DNA from: Canna indica
Taxonomy: Eukaryota; Streptophyta; Magnoliopsida; Zingiberales; Cannaceae
Direction of reading: 5' to 3'
NCBI GenBank assembly: GCA_034359265.1
Contig: CP136895.1
Span: forward strand, 41,620,001-41,684,000
Length of the DNA stretch: 64,000 nucleotides
Of the stretch, positions 1 through 10,102 are shown one piece after another. The first letter of the stretch is position 1, and the number at the start of each line of letters is the position of its first letter. Made by a program: the position numbers and the translations under genes. Under the pieces are notes generated by a model that saw nothing but the letters and a program-made list of their open reading frames with translations, was not told the origin of the DNA and did not search any database.

Positions 1-379
1 TAATATAATTTTTTGCATATATAATTAATATAATATAAACTTGATTGTATATAAAAAATAATTTTTATTTGTAATTAATATGAAAAAAAAAATATTTTGC
101 TGAAAAATTAAAATAAAATAAATACATGAAGAATTCAAGAATTATCTAATCTCATAATATTGACAACATAAATTATAAATTTCACATTAAATACAAATGT
201 GAGGTCAATATTTACTTTTTCTTTCAAATACAATTTAGGAAGTGCAACTTACCTAGGGCCCACTAGATAAGTTACTTCCTGTGTTTTGTAGAAAGTTGCA
301 TTTACTGAGGAAGTTATACCTCCAAAACACAAGAAGTGTGTCAATCAAACAAGAGATCTTTTGGCTACTTCCTAAAAAG
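1..379. other. AT-rich flank without a recognisable gene
   Basis: The first 240 bases are strongly AT-rich with no coding signal. From about 237 the short motif aggaagt plus aact recurs in both orientations (near 237, 270, 290, 309 and 366) and again at about 1645 beyond the solo LTR. This could be a degraded small DNA transposon split by the LTR, but I cannot define its ends. Confidence 0.4.
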
Positions 380-1639
380 TGTTGGTGAAATGGCCACACT
401 AGAGGGGGGTGAATATTGTGTTAACTAAATTTGCTTCCTAAATTTGGTTTTACACATTTTTTTAAATTGCTTAGGCAATTCACAATTTAACGACTAAATG
501 CGGAAGCGATTAATGATAAAGCAATTAACACAGAATAATATATTTATAGTGGTTCGGCCCCAATGCATACTCCACTACTTAAGCACCATACTTAGGATTT
601 CCAAACTAGCTTTACTAGATTATATCGTTTCCGTTACAAAGAGGACTTCACACCAGAAAGTCTCCACTCTCAAACTGAAGGCACTTGCACACCGGAAGTA
701 TCCCCCTTCCTACCAAGAGCACTGTCCCGCCTCAACCTAAGGGACAACTCAACTAATCCTAGTAAACTAAGTTTACAATGGTGGATTTAAGCCATAACAC
801 CAAGGCAAGCACCTACTCAATCAACCTAGCACTCTAGGTTTACACAAACTCAAATACAATGAAATAACAAAAAAATACAACACTAAATGGAGCAATAAAT
901 CAAACAATAAAATACTTAGCTCCACAACAAGATTCCTAGCTTCCTCTTGATGCCTTTGATGATGAAGCTATGAAGTAAAGGCTTAATCAAAGAGATGAAA
1001 GGTTCAAGCTAGGGTTTTTACAAGATTGGCTCAATGAGGGCTTAGAATTGATCAAAAGATGTCTCAGGGAGGTTAGAAGTGATCAACATCAAGGAGGAAG
1101 GCTCTCATGGCTTCCTATTAAGCCATGAAGAGAAGAGACAACTCCCCTCTTCTCAACGGGCAAATTTTTGCCCATTACCGATCGCCGGTCACAGGTCCGG
1201 TCGACCATCGATCGACCGACCAAGCGATCGACCGAGGTACCGGAGCCCTACTATGCTTTCTGGGCTCATTTCGGTCGACCGTAGAGTACCGGTACTCTGC
1301 ATAGTTGTACCTGTACTCTACTATGAGTTTCAGTCGGTTTCTTTCTTCGGTTCGGGTTTCAGATTATGGGTTTGGTTCTTTAAGGGTCTTAGCATCATAA
1401 AGAGGGTTCTACAATTTATCTAAACACCCTAAACCTAAACTCTATCTTCCTAACAAAATTTGAGCGTGTCGACTAATATCTTTTTGATTTTCCGATTTCT
1501 CCGATATTTTCGATCAAGGACGTTGTGCGCTAACTGACTTGGAACCTGAAAGTAATTCTCCATGCATGAAATAATTAGTTCCATGTTTGTTATCATCAAA
1601 ACTGAGATTAAGACCATGGTAGAAAACCTTAGGCCAACA
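380..1639 (-). repeat. Solo LTR of the TR-GAG family, minus orientation
   Basis: The block begins TGTTGGTGAAATGG and ends TTAGGCCAACA, so it has TG...CA ends and the same termini as the other gag-only LTRs here. It is flanked by 5-base duplications aaaag (375-379) and gaaag (1640-1644), a 4/5 match. Inside, read on the minus strand, are a palindromic GGTCGACCG-rich array (about 1185-1300), a decayed TATA region near 1110, and the conserved TAGTGG...CCACTA stem near 545-575. No internal region is attached, so it is a solo LTR left by LTR-LTR recombination. Confidence 0.85.
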
Positions 1640-2349
1640 GAAAGTACAACTTCCTGCATTAAGTTGTGTTCACCAAACGAGGCCTTAATTAGATTAAGCC
1701 ATACAAGGCTTGGTCTCATGTTTCGAATTCGAATTCGATACCTGGTGGCTATTCAAAATAGCCTCCAAAATTTTCCCACTATGCTTGAACCAACCTAACC
1801 CAAGCTATGGGTCGGTTCATCCTTTGAATCAGACCATGGGTTCGGTATGGTTCAACCCTTGAACCGGACCATGGGTCGGTTGAGGCTTATCGCGTGCTAG
1901 ACCCTACCAATTACGATTCTGAGGAACTCCTTCCTTGAGTACTTTTAATTTGTTCGAACGGGAAACTTCTTTCCCGATTTTATTCATAGACGAGAACCAT
2001 GATCATGTCACGGTATGTTCGTGCTAGCAAACATTAAGTCTCGTGTTCAAGCTCCATCCCATAAAGCTCGTTACAAGGGAAGCCTGTATGTGTGTGACCC
2101 ATTGGGCCCCACACTAAGCCAACAGTGTGTCGTGCAAGATGGAGAGTCGAATTCAGTATAACTCCTTCTAATAAAACTCCTTATGTTTGAATTTCCATGA
2201 GACATCACTAAACCCCTTTAGTGCAGTCGTGCGAGACTCCACTCACAAGTCAAGATTGACGTCTAGCAAAGTATCATGACTACCCGGATAGTGTGAGGTT
2301 CAATCTACAAGGGTCGAATGCCCTTTGGTGATTAGTTACCATGCAACTA
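1640..2349. other. Unassigned repeat-derived sequence
   Basis: No convincing coding region. There is a short near-repeat of accatgggt-cggtt between about 1800 and 1880. The sequence runs into the inverted Copia LTR arm to its right and is probably part of that old LTR or its insertion site, but I could not align it to the right-hand copy. Confidence 0.3.
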
Positions 2350-3159
2350 AATCCAATGTCCCGAATTCGATTAGGGTACGGAAGTCGTATCAAACCATAA
2401 TACTGATTCATACGTATTCCACTCTCTCAAGTTGTCGTCTCAACCATGAACAATCATAAATCCTTTTCCAACTTTCATATCCACTCTGGCCAAAGATTCC
2501 TGAGTCGACACTTGTAGGAGCACATAGGACATTCTTTGCTCTTACTAGGAGTAACTAATTCCTTGTTGATTGCTCACCTACCTCCATGAAAGCTTCACTA
2601 TGCCCAGAGTACCCAATTTATGACTCTACGAGACATGATGGGAATACACCAAAGCGACAAATCGTCAATCACAAGGTTACTATGACAACCTCAGGTTCAA
2701 GGATTGCTTGCACCTACTATCACTCGAGGAACAACCTATTGACTCTCATGTAAGGATTCCAAGTGGCATTCCTCAAGTGGGTTCGTTCAATGAAATCATT
2801 CTCTAATGAGCACTTGCACTTGTACATTAATGACCTCTCATATGTACTGTGAGATCTGCTACCCCCTATCAAATAAGGCATGCACCAAGTGCACTAGTCT
2901 TGCCGGAATCACCAATCCCCTACTCGGTGATCCTACGTCTAGGAACGTTTAGGACTGGGGCCTCTAAATTCTAAGTCTCACTGGCATAATCTCATTATAA
3001 CCTTAGAATCATATGCCCGAGTTCATGGGGTTTATCATAATCTATTAATAATATATAAAGATGCAACATATGATGGAAAGATGCCTCATTTATTCATTAA
3101 TTATAAATAGCCCCTAAACATGTAAACATGTGATTGGCTCAAGAGAACTATTTCTTTCA
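2350..3159 (-). repeat. Copia LTR in inverted orientation abutting Copia pol
   Basis: Read on the minus strand from 3159, this begins TGAAAGAAATAG and matches, by eye at roughly 80 percent, the plus-strand LTR that starts at 27839 (TGAAGGGAATAG). Shared landmarks include the ccaatcacat block, the accccatgaac block, the tgtacaagtgcaagtg block and the gtggatatgaaagttgga block. The alignment reaches the exact LTR terminus and then meets the pol fragment at 3160. The element thus has an LTR-derived arm on each side pointing in opposite directions, which is not the normal layout. Confidence 0.7.
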
Positions 3160-3836
3160 GTATGGACATTGGTTGACTTGCCTGAAGGAGTTACTCCGAT
3201 AGAGTGCAAGTTGATCTTTAAGAGAAAGATTAAAGCAGATGGCTAGGTGGAGACCTATAAGGCTGGGTTAGTTGCAATAGGTTTTAAACAAAGACATCGT
3301 ATTGACTATGATGCGACTTTTTCACAGGTAGTCATGCTCAAGTCCATCATGATATTGCTAGTCATCGTTGTGTACCATGACTATGAGATCTGGCAAATGG
3401 ATGTCAAGACAGCGTTCCTCAATGGAGAGCTTGAGGAAGAAGTCTATATGACATAACCAGAGGGGTTAATATCCTCGGTTGGACCGAGTAAGGTATGCAA
3501 GCTGTAGAGGTCCATTTATTGACTCAAGCATACATCGAGGAGTTGTAACATCTGTTTTGATGAGACAACAAAAAAGTTTAACTTTATCAAAAACAATGAT
3601 GAACCTTGTGTATACAAGAAGGTTAGTGGGAGCGCGATAGTGTTTCTAGTACTATATGTGGATGATATGACATACTGCTCATTGGGAATGATGTTCCCAT
3701 GCTCCAGTCAGTTAAGACAAGGCTAACGAAGAACTTCTCCATGAAAGACTTGGGAGAGACATCTTATGTGCTCGATGTTAAGATCTATAGGGATAGATCT
3801 AAAAGGATGCTTGTGTCATCCCAATCCAGGTATATC
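3160..3836 (+). pseudogene. pol: Ty1/Copia reverse transcriptase fragment, first part
   Basis: This is the N-terminal and middle part of a Copia reverse transcriptase (RVT_2 family), the enzyme that copies element RNA to DNA. Visible landmarks are KLIFKRKIKADG, the MDVKTAFLNGELEEEVYM block typical of Copia RT, and LYVDDM, which carries the catalytic YVDD. The frame is broken by several stops and frameshifts, so no product is expected. The fragment stops after the codons for SQSRYI, where a solo LTR (3837-26909) is inserted. The reading resumes 23 kb away with IVLKRFNMED. Everything N-terminal to RT (gag, protease, integrase) is missing on the left, where an inverted LTR abuts directly. Confidence 0.88.
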
Positions 3837-4528
3837 TATTGGCCTATGATTCTTAACCTTTGTTTTAATCTCGGTTTTGATGATAACAAACATGGAACTA
3901 ATGTTTGAGCAAGAAATATTTTTAGGTTCTATATCGGTTTGCGTGCAACGTCCGCGATCGAAAAAATCAGAGAAATCGGCAAGGACGCTTGTCGACGCTC
4001 AGGATTCATCGGAAGTTAAAGTCTAGGTGTAGGGTGTCTGGATTCATTGTAAAATCCTCATTGCGATGCAAAGAAATCCAAAAACCAAAACTCGAACCCT
4101 GAAAACCTGAAAACCAAAAAAATAAAAAAAAATGACTTAGAAATTTTTGAAGTCTAGGGAGCTCCTTGGAGGGCTATATGATTTAGATATCTTCTTGGCA
4201 CCAAAAGTCCTGATAATTGTTCCTTGGGTAGAAACAAGTTAAAGACCATTTTTAAGGAATTTTTGGAAATCCTTAACCTATCCATATTTGACTTGAGAGA
4301 TTTTATAATTTTTGATTTTTCACAAATTTATACTAGAACCCAAAATTTGGATTTTGACTCTAAGGATTTTTATTTTTCTAATATTTTATTTGAATCCACA
4401 TAGGAGGATATTTCCTTATTTACATTTATGTTTTAAAGTTAATAGAGAAGAAAGTAAATAGAGACATTAACTTAAAATTAAGAAACGTAGATAATGCTTG
4501 AAATAAGAAAATTGCCCAAAACAGTAGG

Positions 4529-5402
4529 TGTAATATCCCACTTTAGTCTCACATACATAGGGAGAATATTGGATGTGTTGTTGGCTTATAAGGCTTGATG
4601 GATGTGCAACCATAAACTTCAGCTTAAGCATTTTAATTAGGCCAATAGGTTGGCCTATGAAGTTGATGGGTCAGTTATCCCATCAAGCGGGTCATAACAA
4701 ATGGTATCAGAGTAGGACCTTGTCCTAGACATGGTGAGGGGGAAGCCTATGTGAGAAAGGACTACCCAGATGATAGGGTGGAGCCGTTACTAGGCTAGGC
4801 CTCACATGCCGCCGACTTGGGTACGTGTGATTCTGGGCTATGTGTTAGACTCGAGTTGGATCTTGACGAGGACGTCAAGACATAAGTGGGGGAGATTATA
4901 ATACCCACTTTAGTCCCATATGGGAAGTATGTTAGATATGATGTTAGCTTATAAGGCTTGATGGGTGTGCTACCATCAACTTCGGCTTAAGCATTTTAAT
5001 TGGGTCAATAGGTTGGCCTATGAAGTTGATGAGTCAGTTATCCCATCAAGCGGGTTGTAACATTGTAATACCCACTTTAGTCACACATGGGAAGTATGTT
5101 ATATATGATGTTAGCTTATAAGGCTTGATGGGTGTGCTACCATCAACTTCGGCTTAAGCATTTTAATTAGGCCAATAGGTTAGCCTATGAAGTTGATGAG
5201 TCAGTTATCCCATCAAGCGGGTTGTAACAAATGGTATTAGAGCCAAGTTCTAGTTCTAGGCATGGTGAAGAAACCTATGTGAGAAAGGGATGCCCAGGTG
5301 ATGGGGTGGAGCCGCTACTAGGCTAGACCTCACATGTCGTCGACTTAGGTGTGATTCTGGGCTATGCATTAAACTCGAGTTGAATTTTGACGAGGACGTC
5401 AA
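4529..5402 (+). repeat. TRIM array, left part: LTR-a, internal-1, LTR-b, LTR-c, part of internal-2
   Basis: LTR-a is 4529-4699 with its PBS starting at about 4701. Internal-1 is 4700-4896. LTR-b is 4897-5062, starting TATAATACCC. LTR-c is 5064-5229, so LTR-b and LTR-c are joined end to end with a single extra T at 5063. Internal-2 runs from 5230 to 5402, where TR-GAG-1 is inserted at gtcaa. No open reading frame of note. Confidence 0.88.
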
Positions 5403-6880
5403 TGTTGGAGAAATGGTGTTAGACCCAATTTTACTTGTTTCTCAAATCGTTTAGAACGTTGTAATTTTATAATTCGATGTGGAAGCAAGATAAACAATTA
5501 AGCGCAAAATAGAGTATCAATGCAAACACACAAATTTATATTCGTTCGGCCCCAATGCCTACTCCACTACCTAAGCACCCCGCTTAGGATTTCCAATCTA
5601 AGTTTTACTGGATTAAATCGGTTTCCCTTACACAGAGGACTTTGACTCGAAGAGTCATACTCTCGACCTAAGGCACTTCCACACCCGGAAGTCTCCGCCT
5701 TCTTACCGAGAGCGCTCTTCCACCTCAACCCTAAGGGATACCTCAACTAATCCTAGTAAGTTATGCTTACACAAGTGGCTTTACACCTTTTCACCAAGGT
5801 AACCACTTCCACACAAGACCTAACAACCTAGGTCTTCACAATCTCGAATCCAATAAAAACAAGTTCAAATAAAATAGTTAAAATTACAATGAAAAGAGCA
5901 AAGAAATTAAACCAAGATCAAATGCTCTTTTCCAAGCCTTCGACGCCTTCAACTCGCCAAGAAGTAGAGCTCGTATTAAAACCCGAGTTGAGGAAGAAAG
6001 GTGGGCGCTTGAGAAAATGTTCACGGAAGAACAGAGCGCTGTTGATTGATCCTTTGAAGGCCCAAAGCTCCCTTTAGAATGCTCAATCAAATCTGTAAGA
6101 GTGGGAGAAGAAGATTTTAGAGGTTAGATGAATGATATTTATACCCTCTCAAAGAAACAACAGCTCAACGGGTAGAAAACTATCCGTTACAGCCGCTCGG
6201 TCGATTGGTCGATCAACCGACTGATCGACCTCTCGAATGATCGATCAACCACTGGAACGACCGCTGCGTTACTCTCTCTGTGCGGTCGACCGACGGGTTG
6301 ACCGCCAGATGCAAATCTTGCATTCCCTCAATTCGGTCGACCGCCCAGTCGACCGACGCAAGTTGCGACTTCAGCTATCTGCAGTTCGGTCGACCGACAA
6401 GGCTACCGCCCATTTCTAGCTTCAGTCGGTCGACCGCCCGATCGACCGAAGTAGCCCACTGCCTATTTTTACCCATCTTCGATCGACCGACCGGTCGACC
6501 GAGAGGCTACTGTCGATTTTTGGCATTCTTCGATCGACCAACCGATCGATCGAACATAGGCTGATATTGATTTTTCAGCCATTTTTCTTGCGCGCTTCAT
6601 TTTCGGGTTCCGACTTTCAACGAGCGTCATCTTGGAGAGCTTTCCATGTGATCTTTGAGCTCGTCCAATACGTCTTTTGTGCATATGTTGAACTTCGAGA
6701 TATTCAATGACGAACCCGAGTGCGACGATCAATGTCCTTCCGATTTTCCGAGTTATCCGATCGAGGACATCGAACGCTAATCGATATGGAACCACAAAGA
6801 TTTCTCAATGAAATATTAGTTCCATGTTTATTATCATCAAAACCGAGATTAAGAGCAAGGTTGAAAACCTTAAGCCAACA
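5403..6880 (-). repeat. 3' LTR of TR-GAG-1
   Basis: It has TGTTGG...CCAACA ends on the plus strand and matches 23944-25402 along its full length. A TATA box (TATAAATA on the minus strand) lies at 6143-6136. A palindromic array of GGTCGACCG and GATCGACC units spans about 6190-6560, upstream of that TATA. The conserved stem block near 5545-5575 has lost one arm, reading TATTCG where other copies have TAGTGG. Confidence 0.9.
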
Positions 6881-6894
6881 ATCTCCCCCTTTTT
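6881..6894 (-). other. Polypurine tract of TR-GAG-1
   Basis: On the minus strand this reads AAAAAGGGGGAGAT directly before the 3' LTR terminus TGTTGG. It is the plus-strand primer for reverse transcription. The identical tract precedes the 3' LTR of TR-GAG-A at 54376-54389. Confidence 0.9.
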
Positions 6895-7161
6895 GATGAT
6901 GACAAACAACCTTAAGAAAATATATACATTAAAGCATAGATGATATCATCTAAGGGATTTCTCCCCCTATCAATATGCATATCTATATAATAGAACTCCG
7001 CTTATCTATATGCATGGTTAACCTATATTTTCTTCCTCTTACCTATAATTTTCTCACCCTTAACCTATAATTTTCTCCCCCTTTTGACATCAATCAAAAA
7101 GGGCATGAAAGATTAATCCAGTCAAAGGGATGAAAAATAATTTTTTTTTTATGAAGTTGAG
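6895..7161 (-). other. Non-coding internal region of TR-GAG-1, 3' end
   Basis: AT-rich sequence with the gatgatgacaaac and ctccccct motifs that also lie next to the PPT in TR-GAG-A. It ends with ttgag (7157-7161), the left copy of the Gypsy target-site duplication. No gene. Confidence 0.75.
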
Positions 7162-7350
7162 TGTCACACCCCAACTGAGGGGAGTGTGACCGGCCAGGGC
7201 CTACATCCTACCCTGTAGCCTACTATCTATACTGACATATAAGAAACCAGAACATATCGATAAAAAGAAACCACAACAAAATCTTTATCTAAGGTTTTCA
7301 AAGTTCACAATATATGTTTTCAAACCAAAGAAGAAAACCAACATCATAAC
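7162..7350 (-). repeat. Truncated third Gypsy LTR
   Basis: It matches the first 189 bases of LTR2 (10087 onward) and LTR1 (16953 onward), starting TGTCACACCCCAACTGAGG. At about 7350 it jumps into pol sequence that corresponds to about 14365 of the first copy. The junction has an aac microhomology. One deletion therefore removed most of LTR3, the PPT, the integrase and most of RNase H from copy 2. Confidence 0.85.
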
Positions 7351-8338
7351 CCAAGCCAACCCGAGAGGCATCACAAAAGACTACAAACCCTCTAGAGCCG
7401 GAAGGTACAACCAACACGGGTGCAAATGTCAAACATTCCTTGAGCTTCAGGAAGCTCGCCTCACATTAGGCATCCCAGTCGAATTTAATCTTTTTTTGAG
7501 TCAACCGGGTTAATGGGGCTACAATCTTGGAGAAGTTCTCTACAAACTTTCTGTAGTATCCGGCCAAACCAAGAAAACTGCAGACCTCAGTCACACTGGT
7601 TGGCCGCCTCCAGTTCTGCACCGCCTCCACCTTAGCAGGGTCTACCCTTATCCCTTCCTTGGACATCACATGGCCTAGGAACCCCACACTTTCCAACCAG
7701 AATTCACACTTGAAAAACCTGGCAAACAACCGGTGCTCTCTGAGGGTTTCCAGGACCATTCTCGGGTGCTTAGAGTGCTCTTTCCCACTCTTGGAGTAGA
7801 CTAGAATGTCGCCAATGAAGACGATCATAAAGCTGTCTAGGTACTCCTTAAATACTCTGCTCAGTAGATCCATGAAGGTAGCAAGTGCGTTGGTCAGACC
7901 AAAGGACACCACTAGAAACTCGTAGTGACCAAAATGAGTCCTGAAGGCGGTCTTAGGCACATCACAGTCCCGGATTCTCAGCTGATGGTATCCGAACTTC
8001 AAGTCTACCATAGAGAACCATTGTGCCCCTTGCAGCTGGTCAAATAGATTGTCAATCCTCGGCAGAGGATAATGATTCTTGATTATCACCTTATTCAATT
8101 GCCTATAATCGATGCACATGCGCATAGATCCATCCTTCTTCTTTACGAAGAGCACCGGGGCACCCCATGGTGACATGCTCAGCCAGATGAAACCCAGGTC
8201 TAGAATCTCTTGCAACTGCTTTTTTAGTTCCTTGAGTTCGGTCGATGCCATCCGATAGGGTGGAATGGAAATGGGCTTCATCCCGGACTGCAATTCAATG
8301 CAGAAATCAACAACTCTACTAAGCGGCAACCTCGGCAA
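7351..8338 (-). pseudogene. pol: Gypsy reverse transcriptase, copy 2
   Basis: Ty3/Gypsy RT (RVT_1 fold). Seen are the conserved N-terminal proline-rich PPYRM, the [21 protein letters not shown] block, and the motif normally FxDD, which here reads FIGD (near plus-strand 7811), so one catalytic aspartate is a glycine. The reading ends after KFDWDA at a stop codon at 7466, just before RNase H, a lesion shared with copy 1. RNase H is then cut by the deletion to LTR3. It sits at the 3' end of the compound and cannot make a working polymerase. Confidence 0.88.
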
Positions 8339-8432
8339 CTCCTCGGGAACACATCGGGAAACTCACAAACTACCTGAGTTCCACCGACATCCCCTGCCGC
8401 TTCCCCCTTCTATCCAGCTACACATACGAAGG

Positions 8433-8912
8433 CTAGGAAGGACTGACAGCCCCCCTGAAGCAGTTTACGATCCATAAGGGCTGAGATGACCCCAATCGGC
8501 TCGCCCCTCCCCTCTCCTTGGAAGGAGAACTACGACAACCCGAGCTTGCTGAACATGACTGCCTTAGCCCTACAGTCCAGCAATACAAAGTGCTCTGCCA
8601 GCCAATCCATGCCAAGGATGACATCGAGCTCAAGCATGGGTAGGAGTGTCAAATCTGCCTTTAGATGAGAACTTCGCAGCCTTGGAAGATTGATTTGGCT
8701 ACAATTGCATCACCCGTAGGCGTTGATACTACCAATGGCCCGTCATGCAAGGAAGGTGCCATCGGCAACTCAGCAGCAAATTTGGCAGATACAAACGAGT
8801 GCGTGGCACCCGGATCAAATAGAACATACGCAACATATGAACTTACGAAAATAGTACCTGCCACCACTGCCTTGGACGCCCCTGTCCCATCACGATTCAT
8901 AGCATATACCAT
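8433..8912 (-). pseudogene. pol: Gypsy aspartic protease region, copy 2
   Basis: The retropepsin-like domain (RVP_2) is recognisable from VLFDPGATHSFVSAKF and the AIVAKSIFQGCEVLI segment. The continuation to the GMDWL-type block is out of frame. In the copy at 15547-15930 the same domain is longer and in one frame. Retropepsins cut the element polyprotein. The DxG motif here is DPG. Confidence 0.75.
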
Positions 8913-8924
8913 AGCAGGCGGCCT

Positions 8925-9540
8925 CTATGAATGACTAGCCTGCGACCCCTTGTTCTGTGTCTGACCTCTCTGAGCCACTGAACCAACTGACATAGGTGAC
9001 TTTCCTTTGGACTGATCAGGCTTCTGGACAATTCCCTCGGGACAGTCCTTCTTGAAATGCCCAACTCGACCGCACCTATAGTAAGCACTAGTGCGGCCAA
9101 GGTAGGATCCCAGTGCCTTCGACTCCAGCTCCACATGGCGGCGCCTCAGATCACTGAGAACCACCTCCTAACACTGCCGGCCTTACCGACTTAGTCCCTA
9201 GGCCTCCATGGCCTTGATTACCATTCTGCCCTTGGCTCTACTGGTGGTCTACAGCAGTCACTGCCCCCTCAGAATGCCACGGTCGACTACCAGATCCTTG
9301 CAGCTGAAATTTCTTCTTGATTGGCCCGTCATTCCTTTCAAACGACACCAAGAATTCTTTCCAAAGGGCTTCATCCACTACCCGGGCAAGAGTGGAATCC
9401 TCAGTATAGTGGATGAGCATGCCAGTCTGAGGCCTCAAGCCTCCAACGAACCTCTTGACCCTGGCGATCTCAGATGCCACTAGGGTTGGACGATACTTGG
9501 AAAGACGATTGAAATCCATCTCATATTCTGATACTGATAT
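8925..9540 (-). pseudogene. gag: Gypsy gag C-terminal part with zinc knuckle, copy 2
   Basis: Readable pieces are MDFNRLSKYRPTLVASEIAR (end of the retrotransposon gag domain) and a CCHC zinc knuckle, YYRCGRVGHFKKDCPEG, spread over two frames. Gag forms the virus-like particle, and the knuckle binds element RNA. The N-terminal capsid part is absent: only about 300 bases separate this from the PBS. Confidence 0.75.
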
Positions 9541-9826
9541 GCCCCTAGTATAATATCATATATAGCAATAACATGAGCGTAAAATTGATACTAGTCGTTT
9601 CATAATAACCGGTTAGTTGGCCATTCCCTGCGACTAAATGAACCCACAAATTATGGCTCTACTCAATGAGTATCACTCGGCCACTATAGGCCTTACCCTG
9701 CATAATTAGTTCGATCGTGCCCGACCTTCCTCTCATTACAATACTCGGCCACACTGGCCCACTGTCACATAATAAATTCTTAACAGAAACTTTTAAAATT
9801 TACTAACCGCATGGTGCGCTGACTGC
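9541..9826 (-). other. Gypsy copy 2 leader region, no gene
   Basis: The same sequence occurs in copy 1 at about 16545-16815. It lies between the PBS and the gag remnant. The missing gag N-terminus was lost before the two copies separated, because both lack it. Confidence 0.6.
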
Positions 9827-10102
9827 AGGAGTGATCGCCCAATCTCATAGCATAACTATACCGTATGTCGACACGCTAGCATATGTCTCATACGGTACCC
9901 AACACTTAGTCATAGTCAAGACCTAACCTAGTGCTCTAATACCAACTTTGTCACACCCCAACTGAGGAGTGATCGCCCAATCTCATAGCATAACTATACC
10001 GTATGTCGACACGCTAGCATATGTCTCATACGGTACCCAACACTTAGTCATAGTCAAGACCTAACCTAGTGCTCTAATACCAACTTTGTCACACCCCAAC
10101 TG
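9827..10102 (-). repeat. 138-bp tandem duplication across the Gypsy LTR/PBS boundary
   Basis: Bases 9827-9964 and 9965-10102 are almost identical. Each unit contains the leader, the PBS (TTGGTATTAGAGCAC on the minus strand, a variant of the iMet-tRNA site) and the first 14-16 bases of LTR2. Internal region 2 therefore carries two PBS copies. Confidence 0.88.

Noticed and set aside
237..379. A small DNA transposon around the aggaagt/aact motifs, split by the solo LTR
   Set aside because: I could not define terminal inverted repeats or a target duplication, so it stays only as a remark on the flank.
6190..6560. GGTCGACCG arrays as a satellite or CRISPR-like array
   Set aside because: Spacing is irregular, units are short palindromes, and they always lie inside LTRs upstream of TATA. 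There is no constant repeat/spacer structure.
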